In this document: one piece after another, positions 8,022-17,500 of the stretch | How positions within the stretch are numbered: position 1 is the first letter of the stretch | Layout of the letters: each line of letters starts with the position of its first letter | Origin: M3007 sp044350415 | Lineage (GTDB): Bacteria > Bacteroidota > Bacteroidia > Chitinophagales > Saprospiraceae | Direction of reading: 5' to 3' | Length of the DNA stretch: 37,249 nt | Assembly: GCA_044350415.1 (NCBI GenBank) | Contig: JBILHQ010000030.1 | Location: 1-37,249, forward strand | Program-made: the position numbers and the translations under genes | The notes under the pieces: generated by a model | Databases searched by the model: none | Seen by the model: only the letters and a program-made list of their open reading frames with translations | What the model was told of the DNA's origin: nothing

Positions 8022-11000
8022 ATGAACTTTTTCACTTTTCGCGCTGCTATTATCGCCTTCTTTTTCACCTGCTGCTGGGCACTTCACGCACAGCAAACTT
8101 CCTTTTTCTCCTATGGCCCGGAAGGCACACAAACATTTATCCTTGACACCACACATATTCTGGTCGGTTTTCAGGCAGACCAGGATGAAACAGAAAGAAA
8201 TGCGCTGGTTCGTAGTGTATCCACCCAACTGACCTACGATCCTAATTTGGAATTCCCCAGGATGCATGCAACTGTATTGCAGGTGCAACCTGGCGTAACC
8301 CAGGCACAGATTCAAAATATGCTTCTGGAAATGAACGGGCGTGCAGGCATTTCTTATGCTTCTCCATTCCTGCTTTACCAAAATGGGTGCCGACAGGGGA
8401 TTCTTGACCAAATCAATATTGGCCTCCGGAACGCCGGTGATTATTCCTGGCTTGTGAATACCTGCAAACAAAAAGGGCTTGGTTTGCCGGTCAGGAATGA
8501 ATTTGATCCGTTAATTTATGCGGTAAAGGTGCCGGATAACAGGATGGGACGTGCGCTGGAGATCGCCAACAACCTGTTCCAAACAGGACAAGTAGCCTTT
8601 TCGGAAGTTAATTTCTTATTGATTACTGAGCCACACACCAATGACCCTTACCATAATACACAATGGTCTCAAGAGAATAATGGGCAATATTGGAACGGTA
8701 ATACATGGATCAATGTGGGGGTACCGGATGCTGATATGGATATCCAGGGTGCTTGGGGAATCACAGCAGGTAATTCAGGTATCAAAGTCGCTGTTATTGA
8801 TGAAGGTGTTGACTTAAATCATCCCGACCTAGTGGGCAATTTGCTGACGGGTTATGATGCTACAGGAGGAGGAAGTGCCGGAGGTGCCGCTAATAACGAT
8901 TCACACGGGACTGCATGTGCAGGTATCATTGCTGCCAAGGCCAATAACGGCATCGGCCTGGCAGGAAATGCTTACAATTGTAAAATTATTCCTGTACGCA
9001 TTGCTTACACTCCCATTGGGCAAACCCAATGGTTCACTACTCCACAAATACAAGCCAATGGTATCAACTGGGCATGGCAAACAGGCGGGGCAAGTGTATT
9101 GAGCAATTCCTGGGGAGGTGGTTCTTATTCCTCTATCGTCAATACTGCCATCCTTAATGCTGTTACGAGTGGTCGGGGAGGAAAAGGATCACCCGTATTG
9201 TTTTCGTCCGGGAATGGCAATACCGGAACAGTTTCATTTCCTGCCAGCAATGTAAATGCTATTGCGGTAGGTGCCAGCAGCATGTGTGATACCCGCAAAA
9301 GCTTCGTCTCCTGCGATGGTGAGAACACATGGGGTTCTAATTATGGAACAGGAATTGACGTGGTTGCGCCCGGAGTGAAAATAACCACTACTGATATTGC
9401 CGGTGCAGCAGGCTCCACAAGTGGTGACTATAGCCTCACTTTTAATGGTACATCGGCTGCCTGCCCCAATGCGGCATCTGTCATTGCTTTGATTTTATCG
9501 GTCAATCCTGATCTAACCGCATCACAAGCCCGTCAAATTCTCGAAAATTCCTGCCAAAGAGTAGGAGGATATACCTACAGTACCAATAGCAGCCAACCCA
9601 ATGGCACCTGGAATTCGGAGATGGGGTACGGACGGGTAAATGCGCTTGCCGCTTGTCAGGCCGCCCAAGGTGTTTCCTGCAGTGCTCCCTCCTCCGCTCA
9701 AATATCCGCCAGCAATATTACAACCACTTCTGCCCGGCTCAACTGTTCTGTATCCGGCGTACAATCGTATGACTGGAAATACCGCAAAGTGGGTGTTTCT
9801 GCCTGGACGGATTTAACCAATGGAACAAATAACTATATAGATATCAGCGGCTTAACCACCAATACCCAATATGAATTCTCTGTATCCGTACGTTGCAATG
9901 CGTCGCTCTGGAGTACCTGGTCAGCGGTAAAAACATTCACCACTTCCAATACGGCAGCCTGCAATGCTCCTTCTGCATCCCAACTATCGGCAACCAATGT
10001 TACCACTACCTCGGTGCGCCTGAATTGTTCGGTAAGTGGTGTCCAGGCATTCGACTGGCGGTACCGGAAATCTGGGGTGTCATCCTGGACAGATTTGCCT
10101 GGCGGTACCAGCAACTACTACGATGTAACGGGACTGACCGCTAATACTGCGTATGAATTTTCGGTGAGCGTGCGGTGCGACGCGAGTACATGGAGTGCTT
10201 GGTCGGCCTCCAAAGCATTCTCGACTTCCGCTCCGGCAGCCTGTAATGCGCCCTCAACATCCCAGATTTCCGCGACTAATATTACGACCTCAGCGGCACG
10301 CCTGAATTGTTCGGTAAGTGGTGTGCAGGCATACGACTGGGTCTATCGCAAGGTGGGCAATACCAGCTGGATTGAACTATCCGGAGGTTCACCGGCTTCC
10401 ATTGATATCTCAGGGCTCAACTCCAACACCCAATACGAATTCTGTGTGGCTGTACGTTGCGATGCCTCCACCTGGAGCAGTTGGTCATCTGCAAAGAGCT
10501 TCACCACGTCAACGGCTTCTCTTCCCAACGACAACCCTTGTGGTGCCATTCAGATCACTGCCAGCAGCAGTTGCTCCAATACAAGCGGCAGCAATACCGG
10601 TGCCACCCCTACCTATAGTGGCAGCAATTGCGGTACTTCTTCCCCGGTAGATGTCTGGTTTAAATGCGCTATACCCAGCAGTGAACATGTTACTTTCCGC
10701 ACCACAGCGGGTTCGCTGAGTGATGCCGTGATGGCTGTATATTGGGGGAGTTGCAGCAGCCTGACCTATATTACCTGTGAAGACGACAACAGCAATGGTA
10801 ACGGATCCGCTATGCCGGTCATCGGCATCACCGGACAAGCAGGCACAATGCTTTGGATTCGGGTTTGGGGTTACGCCAACAGCACCGGCTCTTTTAGTAT
10901 ATGCGCCCTGAATTATAACTCCGCTAACTTTACAGGAAATGGCAATGAAGAGCCCGGAGGAACTGTTTTTACACTTGATCAAATTCAGTTGGACAGCAAT

Positions 11001-11345
11001 AGCCCAGCAGAAGTGATGGCAACGCCTACAGGTTTCAATTCCAATGAATTGGTATCAGACGATCGTTCGGCAAACACTGATAAGATGAATACCCAAACAG
11101 GTAATATCTTCCCGAATCCAGCAACGGAACAAGCCACTCTTGCCTACACGCTGGCAGCACCAGGAACAGTACAAATTACGGTATGTGACTTACTGGGGAA
11201 AGTGGTGCAATCTCAAACTGCAGAACAGGAAAGTGGTGATTATCAAGTTGATATTGATGTTCGTACCCTGGCGATCGGTGCCTATTGGGTGCGTTTTCAG
11301 TCGGGGAGCATGGTAAAGGTGCAGCAGTTGCAGGTGGCGCGGTAG
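8022..11345 (+). CDS. Subtilisin-like (S8) serine protease with FN3 repeats and T9SS sorting domain
   Basis: This 1107-residue exported protease has a signal peptide (residues 1-24, ending WALHA) and a propeptide-like region (about 30-210). The S8 catalytic domain (about 235-550) has all key residues: Asp260 in VAVIDEGVD, His295 in DSHGTACAG, oxyanion Asn398 in SSGNGN and Ser478 in NGTSAACPNA. Three fibronectin type III repeats of about 94 residues follow (552-643, 644-737, 738-834). A Cys-containing beta-sandwich domain (about 836-965; PPC-like, with a CEDDNSNG turn) comes next. A T9SS type A sorting domain (1029-1107, IFPNPATEQA start) ends the protein. It probably degrades or processes proteins at or beyond the cell surface. 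A perfect hairpin terminator follows, so it is likely monocistronic. Confidence 0.95.
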   Translation: MNFFTFRAAIIAFFFTCCWALHAQQTSFFSYGPEGTQTFILDTTHILVGFQADQDETERNALVRSVSTQLTYDPNLEFPRMHATVLQVQPGVTQAQIQNMLLEMNGRAGISYASPFLLYQNGCRQGILDQINIGLRNAGDYSWLVNTCKQKGLGLPVRNEFDPLIYAVKVPDNRMGRALEIANNLFQTGQVAFSEVNFLLITEPHTNDPYHNTQWSQENNGQYWNGNTWINVGVPDADMDIQGAWGITAGNSGIKVAVIDEGVDLNHPDLVGNLLTGYDATGGGSAGGAANNDSHGTACAGIIAAKANNGIGLAGNAYNCKIIPVRIAYTPIGQTQWFTTPQIQANGINWAWQTGGASVLSNSWGGGSYSSIVNTAILNAVTSGRGGKGSPVLFSSGNGNTGTVSFPASNVNAIAVGASSMCDTRKSFVSCDGENTWGSNYGTGIDVVAPGVKITTTDIAGAAGSTSGDYSLTFNGTSAACPNAASVIALILSVNPDLTASQARQILENSCQRVGGYTYSTNSSQPNGTWNSEMGYGRVNALAACQAAQGVSCSAPSSAQISASNITTTSARLNCSVSGVQSYDWKYRKVGVSAWTDLTNGTNNYIDISGLTTNTQYEFSVSVRCNASLWSTWSAVKTFTTSNTAACNAPSASQLSATNVTTTSVRLNCSVSGVQAFDWRYRKSGVSSWTDLPGGTSNYYDVTGLTANTAYEFSVSVRCDASTWSAWSASKAFSTSAPAACNAPSTSQISATNITTSAARLNCSVSGVQAYDWVYRKVGNTSWIELSGGSPASIDISGLNSNTQYEFCVAVRCDASTWSSWSSAKSFTTSTASLPNDNPCGAIQITASSSCSNTSGSNTGATPTYSGSNCGTSSPVDVWFKCAIPSSEHVTFRTTAGSLSDAVMAVYWGSCSSLTYITCEDDNSNGNGSAMPVIGITGQAGTMLWIRVWGYANSTGSFSICALNYNSANFTGNGNEEPGGTVFTLDQIQLDSNSPAEVMATPTGFNSNELVSDDRSANTDKMNTQTGNIFPNPATEQATLAYTLAAPGTVQITVCDLLGKVVQSQTAEQESGDYQVDIDVRTLAIGAYWVRFQSGSMVKVQQLQVAR
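9979..10515 (+). repeat. Recent FN3 duplication inside the protease gene
   Basis: The second and third FN3 modules are still very close at the DNA level. A run beginning CGCCTGAATTGTTCGGTAAG occurs at about 10018 and again at about 10299, a period close to 282 bases (94 codons). The first FN3 copy is more diverged. Confidence 0.7.
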
Positions 11346-11363
11346 TCAGATTACTATTCTGTT

Positions 11364-11400
11364 AAAATGCCCGTTGTGCAATATGCGTAACGGGCATTTT
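11364..11400 (+). terminator. Intrinsic terminator of the S8 protease gene
   Basis: AAAATGCCCGTT (11364-11375) pairs perfectly with AACGGGCATTTT (11389-11400) around a 13-base loop, with T-rich sequence following. It lies 18 bases after the stop codon. Confidence 0.85.
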
Positions 11401-11444
11401 AGTTTATTGCTTACTTTTAGCCTTCATTCAACCATGCAACAACC

Positions 11445-14400
11445 ATGCAAACGCCAAGTATAAAAGCCTTTTTGATTTTCGTTCTTTTGTTGATTGGTCA
11501 GTACCTGTCCGCACAAATAATCACCCAGGATTCGCTGATTAACCGGGAATATGATCGATTATACCAGATCAATGAGCGTGGTGATTTTGCTACGGCAATT
11601 GATCAGGGGGAAGCGTTCCTAAGTCATCTTATCTATCCAGATACCAATACACTGGGTTATGGCAACCTGATGATGGTCATCGGTACCGCACGGTATAATT
11701 ATGGCTCAGAGGCCGACAGTACCTATGCATATTTACAAAAAGCGTTGCGGATATTCACCCGGGCAGGCCATCCGCGTATGGCTGACGCGTGCGAGCGATT
11801 AGGACAATTTCATTTCTATTACACACAGGATTATGTGCAAACAGTATCTTTTTTAAACCAATCTGAAGCCATACACTTGGAGCAACACCCGATTGACAGT
11901 TCTAAATTATGTGGCGTTTATATGGATATGCTGCTTGTCAATACGGCATTGGCTAATTATTCCGCTGCATTGGCCATTTATCAAAAGGCAGTAAGGGTTC
12001 AAAAAGATGATTACGACGCTGGCAATCTGAACAATGCCATGGGCGATTTTTACTATCAGCAAAGTCTGTACATTAAGGGGCTGGAATACTTTTCAAAAGC
12101 GGAAAAATACTTCAAAAGGCATTATGGCGACACTACTATTGTTGCCACATTTGGGTCTATTTATGCCAATAAAGGGAACTGTTATATGCATATTGGCGAC
12201 TATACCAAGGCTATTCATTTTTACAATAAAGCATTACAAATTTTTGAGAACAAACTATCCCCGGATCATCCTTATATCTTAAATATCAAATCTTATATTG
12301 GATTTTGCTATGCTGATGCCAATCAGTTTGAGCAGGCAATCAACATCCTTGTTCCGCTAAGTCAGGCAATTGCGGAAGAAGAGGCGGCCATGCGCTTGAG
12401 CCTCCTGAATAAAATGGCATATTGTTTTGCCAGGCAAAAAAGAACAGCAGAGTTTAATGTGACTATGGATCAAATATTACCCCTCCTGACTATCCAGCCC
12501 TACCCCACACCGTTGGAGGAGGCAATAGCGGTCAGGTCGGTCGGCGTGAATTTTTCCATTGCTGAACGTTATCAGGAGGCACGCACATATTATTACAAAG
12601 CATTGGATATTTTGGATACAAAAGTATCCGAAAAAGTAAAAATGCGCGATTACCTGCACATGGATCTGGGCTACCTTTTTTACAGCCTGCAACAAATCGA
12701 CTCTTCTGTATATTATTTTGAAAAAGCATTGGATGCGTTAGAAAAACCTATAGAAAAAACCTCCCTGGAGTATTATTATATTGCATACGGCCTTTCGCTA
12801 AGCAAGTATCAACAGTTTTTAGCAAAGGGAAAGCCAACGCATCTCGATGATGCCATTGACCTGATGGAAGCATCCGTAGCAGTGATCCTGAGCCTGAGGA
12901 ATACCTACACCGAACAGGCAGATAAACAGTTTTTGAACAGCGAGGGCAATGAAGTGTTTGACAAGCTGATCGGCATGTACCTGCAAAAAAACACATTATT
13001 GCCCAATATTAATCATCTGAAACGTTGCTTTTGGTTGTCCGAACAAAACAAAAATACGTTGCTGATGGATAATATCACCCGCAACAACTTAGGCGAAGCT
13101 ACTGTGTTGACGGATAGCATCAGGGCGAGTAGTCAGCTCATCAATAAGTTGTCCCGCAGCATCAAAGAAACCGAAAAAACGGATCCGATGTCGCATCTCG
13201 GGTACCTGCGCAGTCAATATATTGATGCCCAATCCGGGCATGAGCAATTGTTGGCACAACTAAAAAAGCAATATCCTCAATATTACGATTTATTTTTTGA
13301 ATCCATCACTGTCACATCGGATGTTGTGCAGGCGCAACTACTCGCTCCCAACCAGGCCCTTCTGGAATATTTCGTCGGCGACAGCAGCATTTTCATTTTC
13401 GTCTTGCGGACCGATACTTTAATCGTCAAAGAGGTCAAACGCGACTTTCCGCTTGCCGACTGGATCGATCAACTCCGCGTGGGTTTGTACGGTTACTACA
13501 CCGCCGATCATGCTCAACATCCGGAGATATCACAGGAGAAATCGCTGGATCTTTACCTCCAATATGCGCTCCAACTCTACGAAAAACTCTTTGCCCCTGT
13601 GGCCCGATTGCTGCCTGAAAAAGTCATAGTTGTGCCTGATGGACCATTGAGTTATGTGCCTTTTGATGCATTATTGACTACGTCGCCCAAGGATATCAAT
13701 AATTTCAAAACATACCCGTACCTACTGAAAGAGCACCAGTTCAGTTATACTTATTCTGCGACCTTGCTGAAAGAAATGATTAACCCAAAACGGCGCCAGA
13801 ACCCCAACAAGTGGTTGGCTGCCTTTGCCCCATTTTGCATCAGCGAAACCCAGCTTCCAACAGAAATCCGCCTGAACACGCGAAAGGGATTAAAGCGCTT
13901 ACCATTTTCCTGCATAGAGGCCGCATCTACGGCCAAACTGATGGACGGCGACCTTTTTACTGGTGCTACAGCCACAAAAGCACAATTTGTCAATATCGCC
14001 GGCAATTACCGCATCCTTCATTTAGCTTCCCATGGCTGGGCCGATAACCGGCTCGGCGATTATGCTTATATCGCCTTTGCCGAAATTGGCGACAGTATGG
14101 ACAACGAACGACTCTACACGAAAGATATCTACCACCTCGAACTTAATGCTGACCTCATAGTACTATCGGCCTGTGAGACAGGTATTGGCAAACTCCAGCG
14201 CGGGGAGGGTATCATCAGCCTCTCCCGGGCCTTTGCCTACGCGGGAACCAAGAGCATTCTCACCACGCTATGGGAGGTAAAGGACAAAAGCAATTCCGAG
14301 CTGATGCCCGATTTCTACAGCGAACTGCAACAGGGAAGAACCAAAGATGCGGCATTGCGCTTGGCGCGCCTGAAGTATTTGGATGCTTCGACTACCCGGA

Positions 14401-14465
14401 ATTGTCATCCGTTTTTCTGGGCGGGTTTTGTGCCGGTGGGGGATATGCGGCCGGTGAAAAAATAA
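11445..14465 (+). CDS. TPR-CHAT caspase-like protease with Sec signal peptide (CHAT1)
   Basis: The 1006-residue protein has a signal peptide (MQTPSIKAFLIFVLLLIGQY, cut near LSAQ). Tetratricopeptide repeats follow over about residues 35-480 (for example GNCYMHIGDYTKAIHFYNKA), then a helical linker and a CHAT domain (about 640-1003). CHAT is a caspase/separase-type cysteine protease fold. The catalytic pair is intact: His863 in HLASHGW and Cys910 in LSACETG, 47 residues apart. No T9SS or lipoprotein signal is present, so a periplasmic location is predicted, which is unlike the cytoplasmic TPR-CHAT of CRISPR type III-E. A paralogue is encoded at 25559. A T9SS surface protein gene follows after 124 bases with its own possible promoter. 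Substrate unknown; proteolysis is inferred from the family. Confidence 0.93.
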   Translation: MQTPSIKAFLIFVLLLIGQYLSAQIITQDSLINREYDRLYQINERGDFATAIDQGEAFLSHLIYPDTNTLGYGNLMMVIGTARYNYGSEADSTYAYLQKALRIFTRAGHPRMADACERLGQFHFYYTQDYVQTVSFLNQSEAIHLEQHPIDSSKLCGVYMDMLLVNTALANYSAALAIYQKAVRVQKDDYDAGNLNNAMGDFYYQQSLYIKGLEYFSKAEKYFKRHYGDTTIVATFGSIYANKGNCYMHIGDYTKAIHFYNKALQIFENKLSPDHPYILNIKSYIGFCYADANQFEQAINILVPLSQAIAEEEAAMRLSLLNKMAYCFARQKRTAEFNVTMDQILPLLTIQPYPTPLEEAIAVRSVGVNFSIAERYQEARTYYYKALDILDTKVSEKVKMRDYLHMDLGYLFYSLQQIDSSVYYFEKALDALEKPIEKTSLEYYYIAYGLSLSKYQQFLAKGKPTHLDDAIDLMEASVAVILSLRNTYTEQADKQFLNSEGNEVFDKLIGMYLQKNTLLPNINHLKRCFWLSEQNKNTLLMDNITRNNLGEATVLTDSIRASSQLINKLSRSIKETEKTDPMSHLGYLRSQYIDAQSGHEQLLAQLKKQYPQYYDLFFESITVTSDVVQAQLLAPNQALLEYFVGDSSIFIFVLRTDTLIVKEVKRDFPLADWIDQLRVGLYGYYTADHAQHPEISQEKSLDLYLQYALQLYEKLFAPVARLLPEKVIVVPDGPLSYVPFDALLTTSPKDINNFKTYPYLLKEHQFSYTYSATLLKEMINPKRRQNPNKWLAAFAPFCISETQLPTEIRLNTRKGLKRLPFSCIEAASTAKLMDGDLFTGATATKAQFVNIAGNYRILHLASHGWADNRLGDYAYIAFAEIGDSMDNERLYTKDIYHLELNADLIVLSACETGIGKLQRGEGIISLSRAFAYAGTKSILTTLWEVKDKSNSELMPDFYSELQQGRTKDAALRLARLKYLDASTTRNCHPFFWAGFVPVGDMRPVKK

Positions 14466-14533
14466 ATGGGCATGCTTCCTTACTTAGCAGATGTTAGCGG
14501 CAATAATAAGATGGATAGTATCGAATTAATAAA

Positions 14534-14549
14534 TATATTTGTAGATTTG
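14534..14549 (+). promoter_or_regulatory. Two adjoining -7 boxes before the giant T9SS gene
   Basis: TATATTTG (14534-14541) and TAGATTTG (14542-14549) both match TAnnTTTG and directly abut. They lie about 40 bases before the start at 14590. No TTG at -33 distance was seen for either. Confidence 0.45.
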
Positions 14550-14589
14550 CAACACTAAGTAAAACAAAAAAACTTCAATCGAATCAAGC

Positions 14590-17500
14590 ATGCAACCAAC
14601 CTTAAGAATTTCATTTTTCACACTTTATGTACTGTTAGTAGAAATTATGTACGGGCAAATGACAAAGCCAGAATTGAGCAACTTTCAACAAGCGGCTCAA
14701 ATAATGCAGGGATCAGTACAGCCCACGTTTCACAAGGCCATCCTCCAGGAGTCAAAAACTTCAAACGGTAGCAATATTGATACATTAATAGCACAATCGC
14801 CAGACAACCTGTTGCCCTCCTCACCGGAAATAAAAAGGCAATTTGAGGGCAATATTTACAACGGTTATAATCCATCCGATAATACCCTGGCTATTTCCAA
14901 TGAAGGCTGGATGGTGTCGGTAGTGAATAGCTCTGTTAGTTTCTATAACGAAGACGGCAGTAATACACTTAATTCCGAAGATCTTAATACTTTTTACAGC
15001 TATCTCAATTTCCCGGATTATTTCTTTAATCCGAGGGTACTCTTCGATCCTGTTGGAGGAAAATTTATCCTGATAACCCTTCATGGGAAAACACCGGAAA
15101 CTTCCCGTATTATTATCAGTTTTTCCTTTAGCCAAAATCCCGCTGATGGCTGGTGGACTTATACATTTGACGATATCGCTGGCAGTACAGGTACCTGGAT
15201 GAACGACCTGCAAACGGGTGTTTCGGCAGAAGACCTGTTTGTTGCCGGAAACCTTTATGAGACATCGGGAGCCCTTTCTAATTCTATCATTTTACAGCTT
15301 GATAAAGAACAAGGTTTTGAAGGCCAAAATTTGAGTTATAGCTACTGGGGAAATGTTGTGAATGAAACCGGACAGGCCGTTGGAAGTATAACTCCGGTGT
15401 CACATGGATTGGAGGAAGGATACGGTCCCGGAATTTACTTGCTTGCAAGTAAGGCGGATGGAGGCAGTGACTTATTGTTATTTGAGATTGACAACGATAA
15501 TGGCAATTCTCCGTTGCTGTTTAGGTACACTATACAGGTATCTCCCTATTCCCCCGGGAATAACGGGACACAGCCAGGCACCTCCAAATTGTTAAATGTG
15601 GGAGATTGCCGTATACAAAGCGCATTTTTTGCAGACGGTTTAATACATTATGTACATCACGATCGGTTCATCGATGGTTCCAATGGAATTCGATATGGAA
15701 AGCTGGACCCTGTTTCACAAAATAATGCTGCGCAACTGTTCGGACAATCGGGTAATACTTATGCATTCCCGGCAATCGCACCCTTTTTTAATGGTATCGG
15801 CAATTTTAATACAGTATTGATGGGTTTTTGCCGCACCTCATCTTCGGTTTTCCCTCAATTTAATGTTGTTACCATAGCAGAAGATTTTAGTTCATCGGCA
15901 TTAGTTTCAGTAAAGACTGGAGCAACCTCTATTACAACTCCTGCGGGTAGTATTGTACCGTGGGGGCATTATTCAGGGATTAGCAGGAGACACAATTCCC
16001 TTATTCCTTCTGTTTGGGTTTTAGGGAGTTATGGCAAGAGTAATCAATATGGAAACTGGGTTGCAGAGGTTGCTCCTTTGGGCAGTGGCCCAAATCTTCC
16101 TTGTGAAGAAGCAGAAGAATTGTTTTGTGGTACTACACAAATAAACACCACTTCCGGGAATTCCCAAACGCTTCCGGAATGCGGAATTTCTCTAAATACT
16201 GCCCCTGGCCGATGGTTCAGGATTGTTGGTTATGGAGGAAACATGACCTTGTCAACCTGTAGCGCACAGACCAATTTTAATACTAAGATCGGGGTCTTTT
16301 CAGGTGCCTGCTACAACCTGACCTGTATAACAGCGGCAGATGATGCGGGGTGTACGATGCATCCTACTAATGCAAGCGTGACTTTTTATGCCGTAGACGG
16401 GGAGGAGTATTTTATTTATGTGACAGGATCTGGCACAGCGAGCGGAACGTTTGAGATATCTGTGCAGTGTGATGATCTTGCAGGGACTTGCAGTGGTAAT
16501 CAGGTATTTACTAATTGTAGCGGAACGCTTTCAGATGGAAGCGACAATAATCCCTATTCCAATAATCTGAATTGCAGTTGGACGATCAGCCCAACTGCAG
16601 CCACCAGTGTTACGCTCACCTTTACAGCATTTGAAACAGAGGAAAATTTTGATTATATAAGCGTGTATGACGGAACAAGCGAAAATGACCTCTTGTTAGG
16701 TTCCTACAGCGGGAGCAGTTTGCCTGGCGCTTTGACTGCGAACAGTGGAAGCATGTACATCGTTTTTGAAAGCGATGGCTCTGCTACCAGTTCAGGATGG
16801 AACGCCGATTATATCTGTACAGCCTTACAAGCACCTGTGGCAGATTTTGCAGCCAATCCGGTTAGCGGGACAGCACCTTTTACGGTCAATTTTAACAATC
16901 TTTCCACTAATCCCCCGGCTTCCTATTTGTGGGATTTTGGAGATAACAGCACCTCAACGGTCGCTAATCCTTCACATACTTATAGTTTCCCTGGTACTTA
17001 CACCGTAAAACTGACAGCGGCCAATATTGCTGGCAACAATACCAAAATCCGTACAGATTTCATCATTGTTATCCCCAACGCACAGGCTCCGGTGGCGGCC
17101 TACAATACCTCTGCTGTATGTGGACAATCAACGCTTACCGTCAATTTTCAAGATCAATCTACTAATTCCCCTAACTCGTGGTTTTGGGAGTTTGGCGACG
17201 GGCAAACTTCTTCGCAGCAAAACCCTATTTATACCTATCCTGAGCCAGGTATTTATTCTGTGAAACTCACTGCTGGCAATATTGCCGGTTCAGATATTGA
17301 AATAAAAACCTCTCTCATCACAGTATTGGCTCCCATGAGCGTCACAGCAATTAATGGTAACAACGGATGTATTGGTACGCCGGTAACATTACAGGCCTCA
17401 GGAGCAAACAGCTATACCTGGTCAGGCACAGGGATCAACAATAGTACTGAAAATCCGGTAATGGTCAACCCGGTAAGCCCAGGTAATTATACCTACACCG

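Noticed and set aside
9670..10515. CRISPR-like or intergenic repeat array
   Set aside because: The periodic DNA similarity is in-frame FN3 coding sequence with a 94-codon period, not spaced identical repeats.
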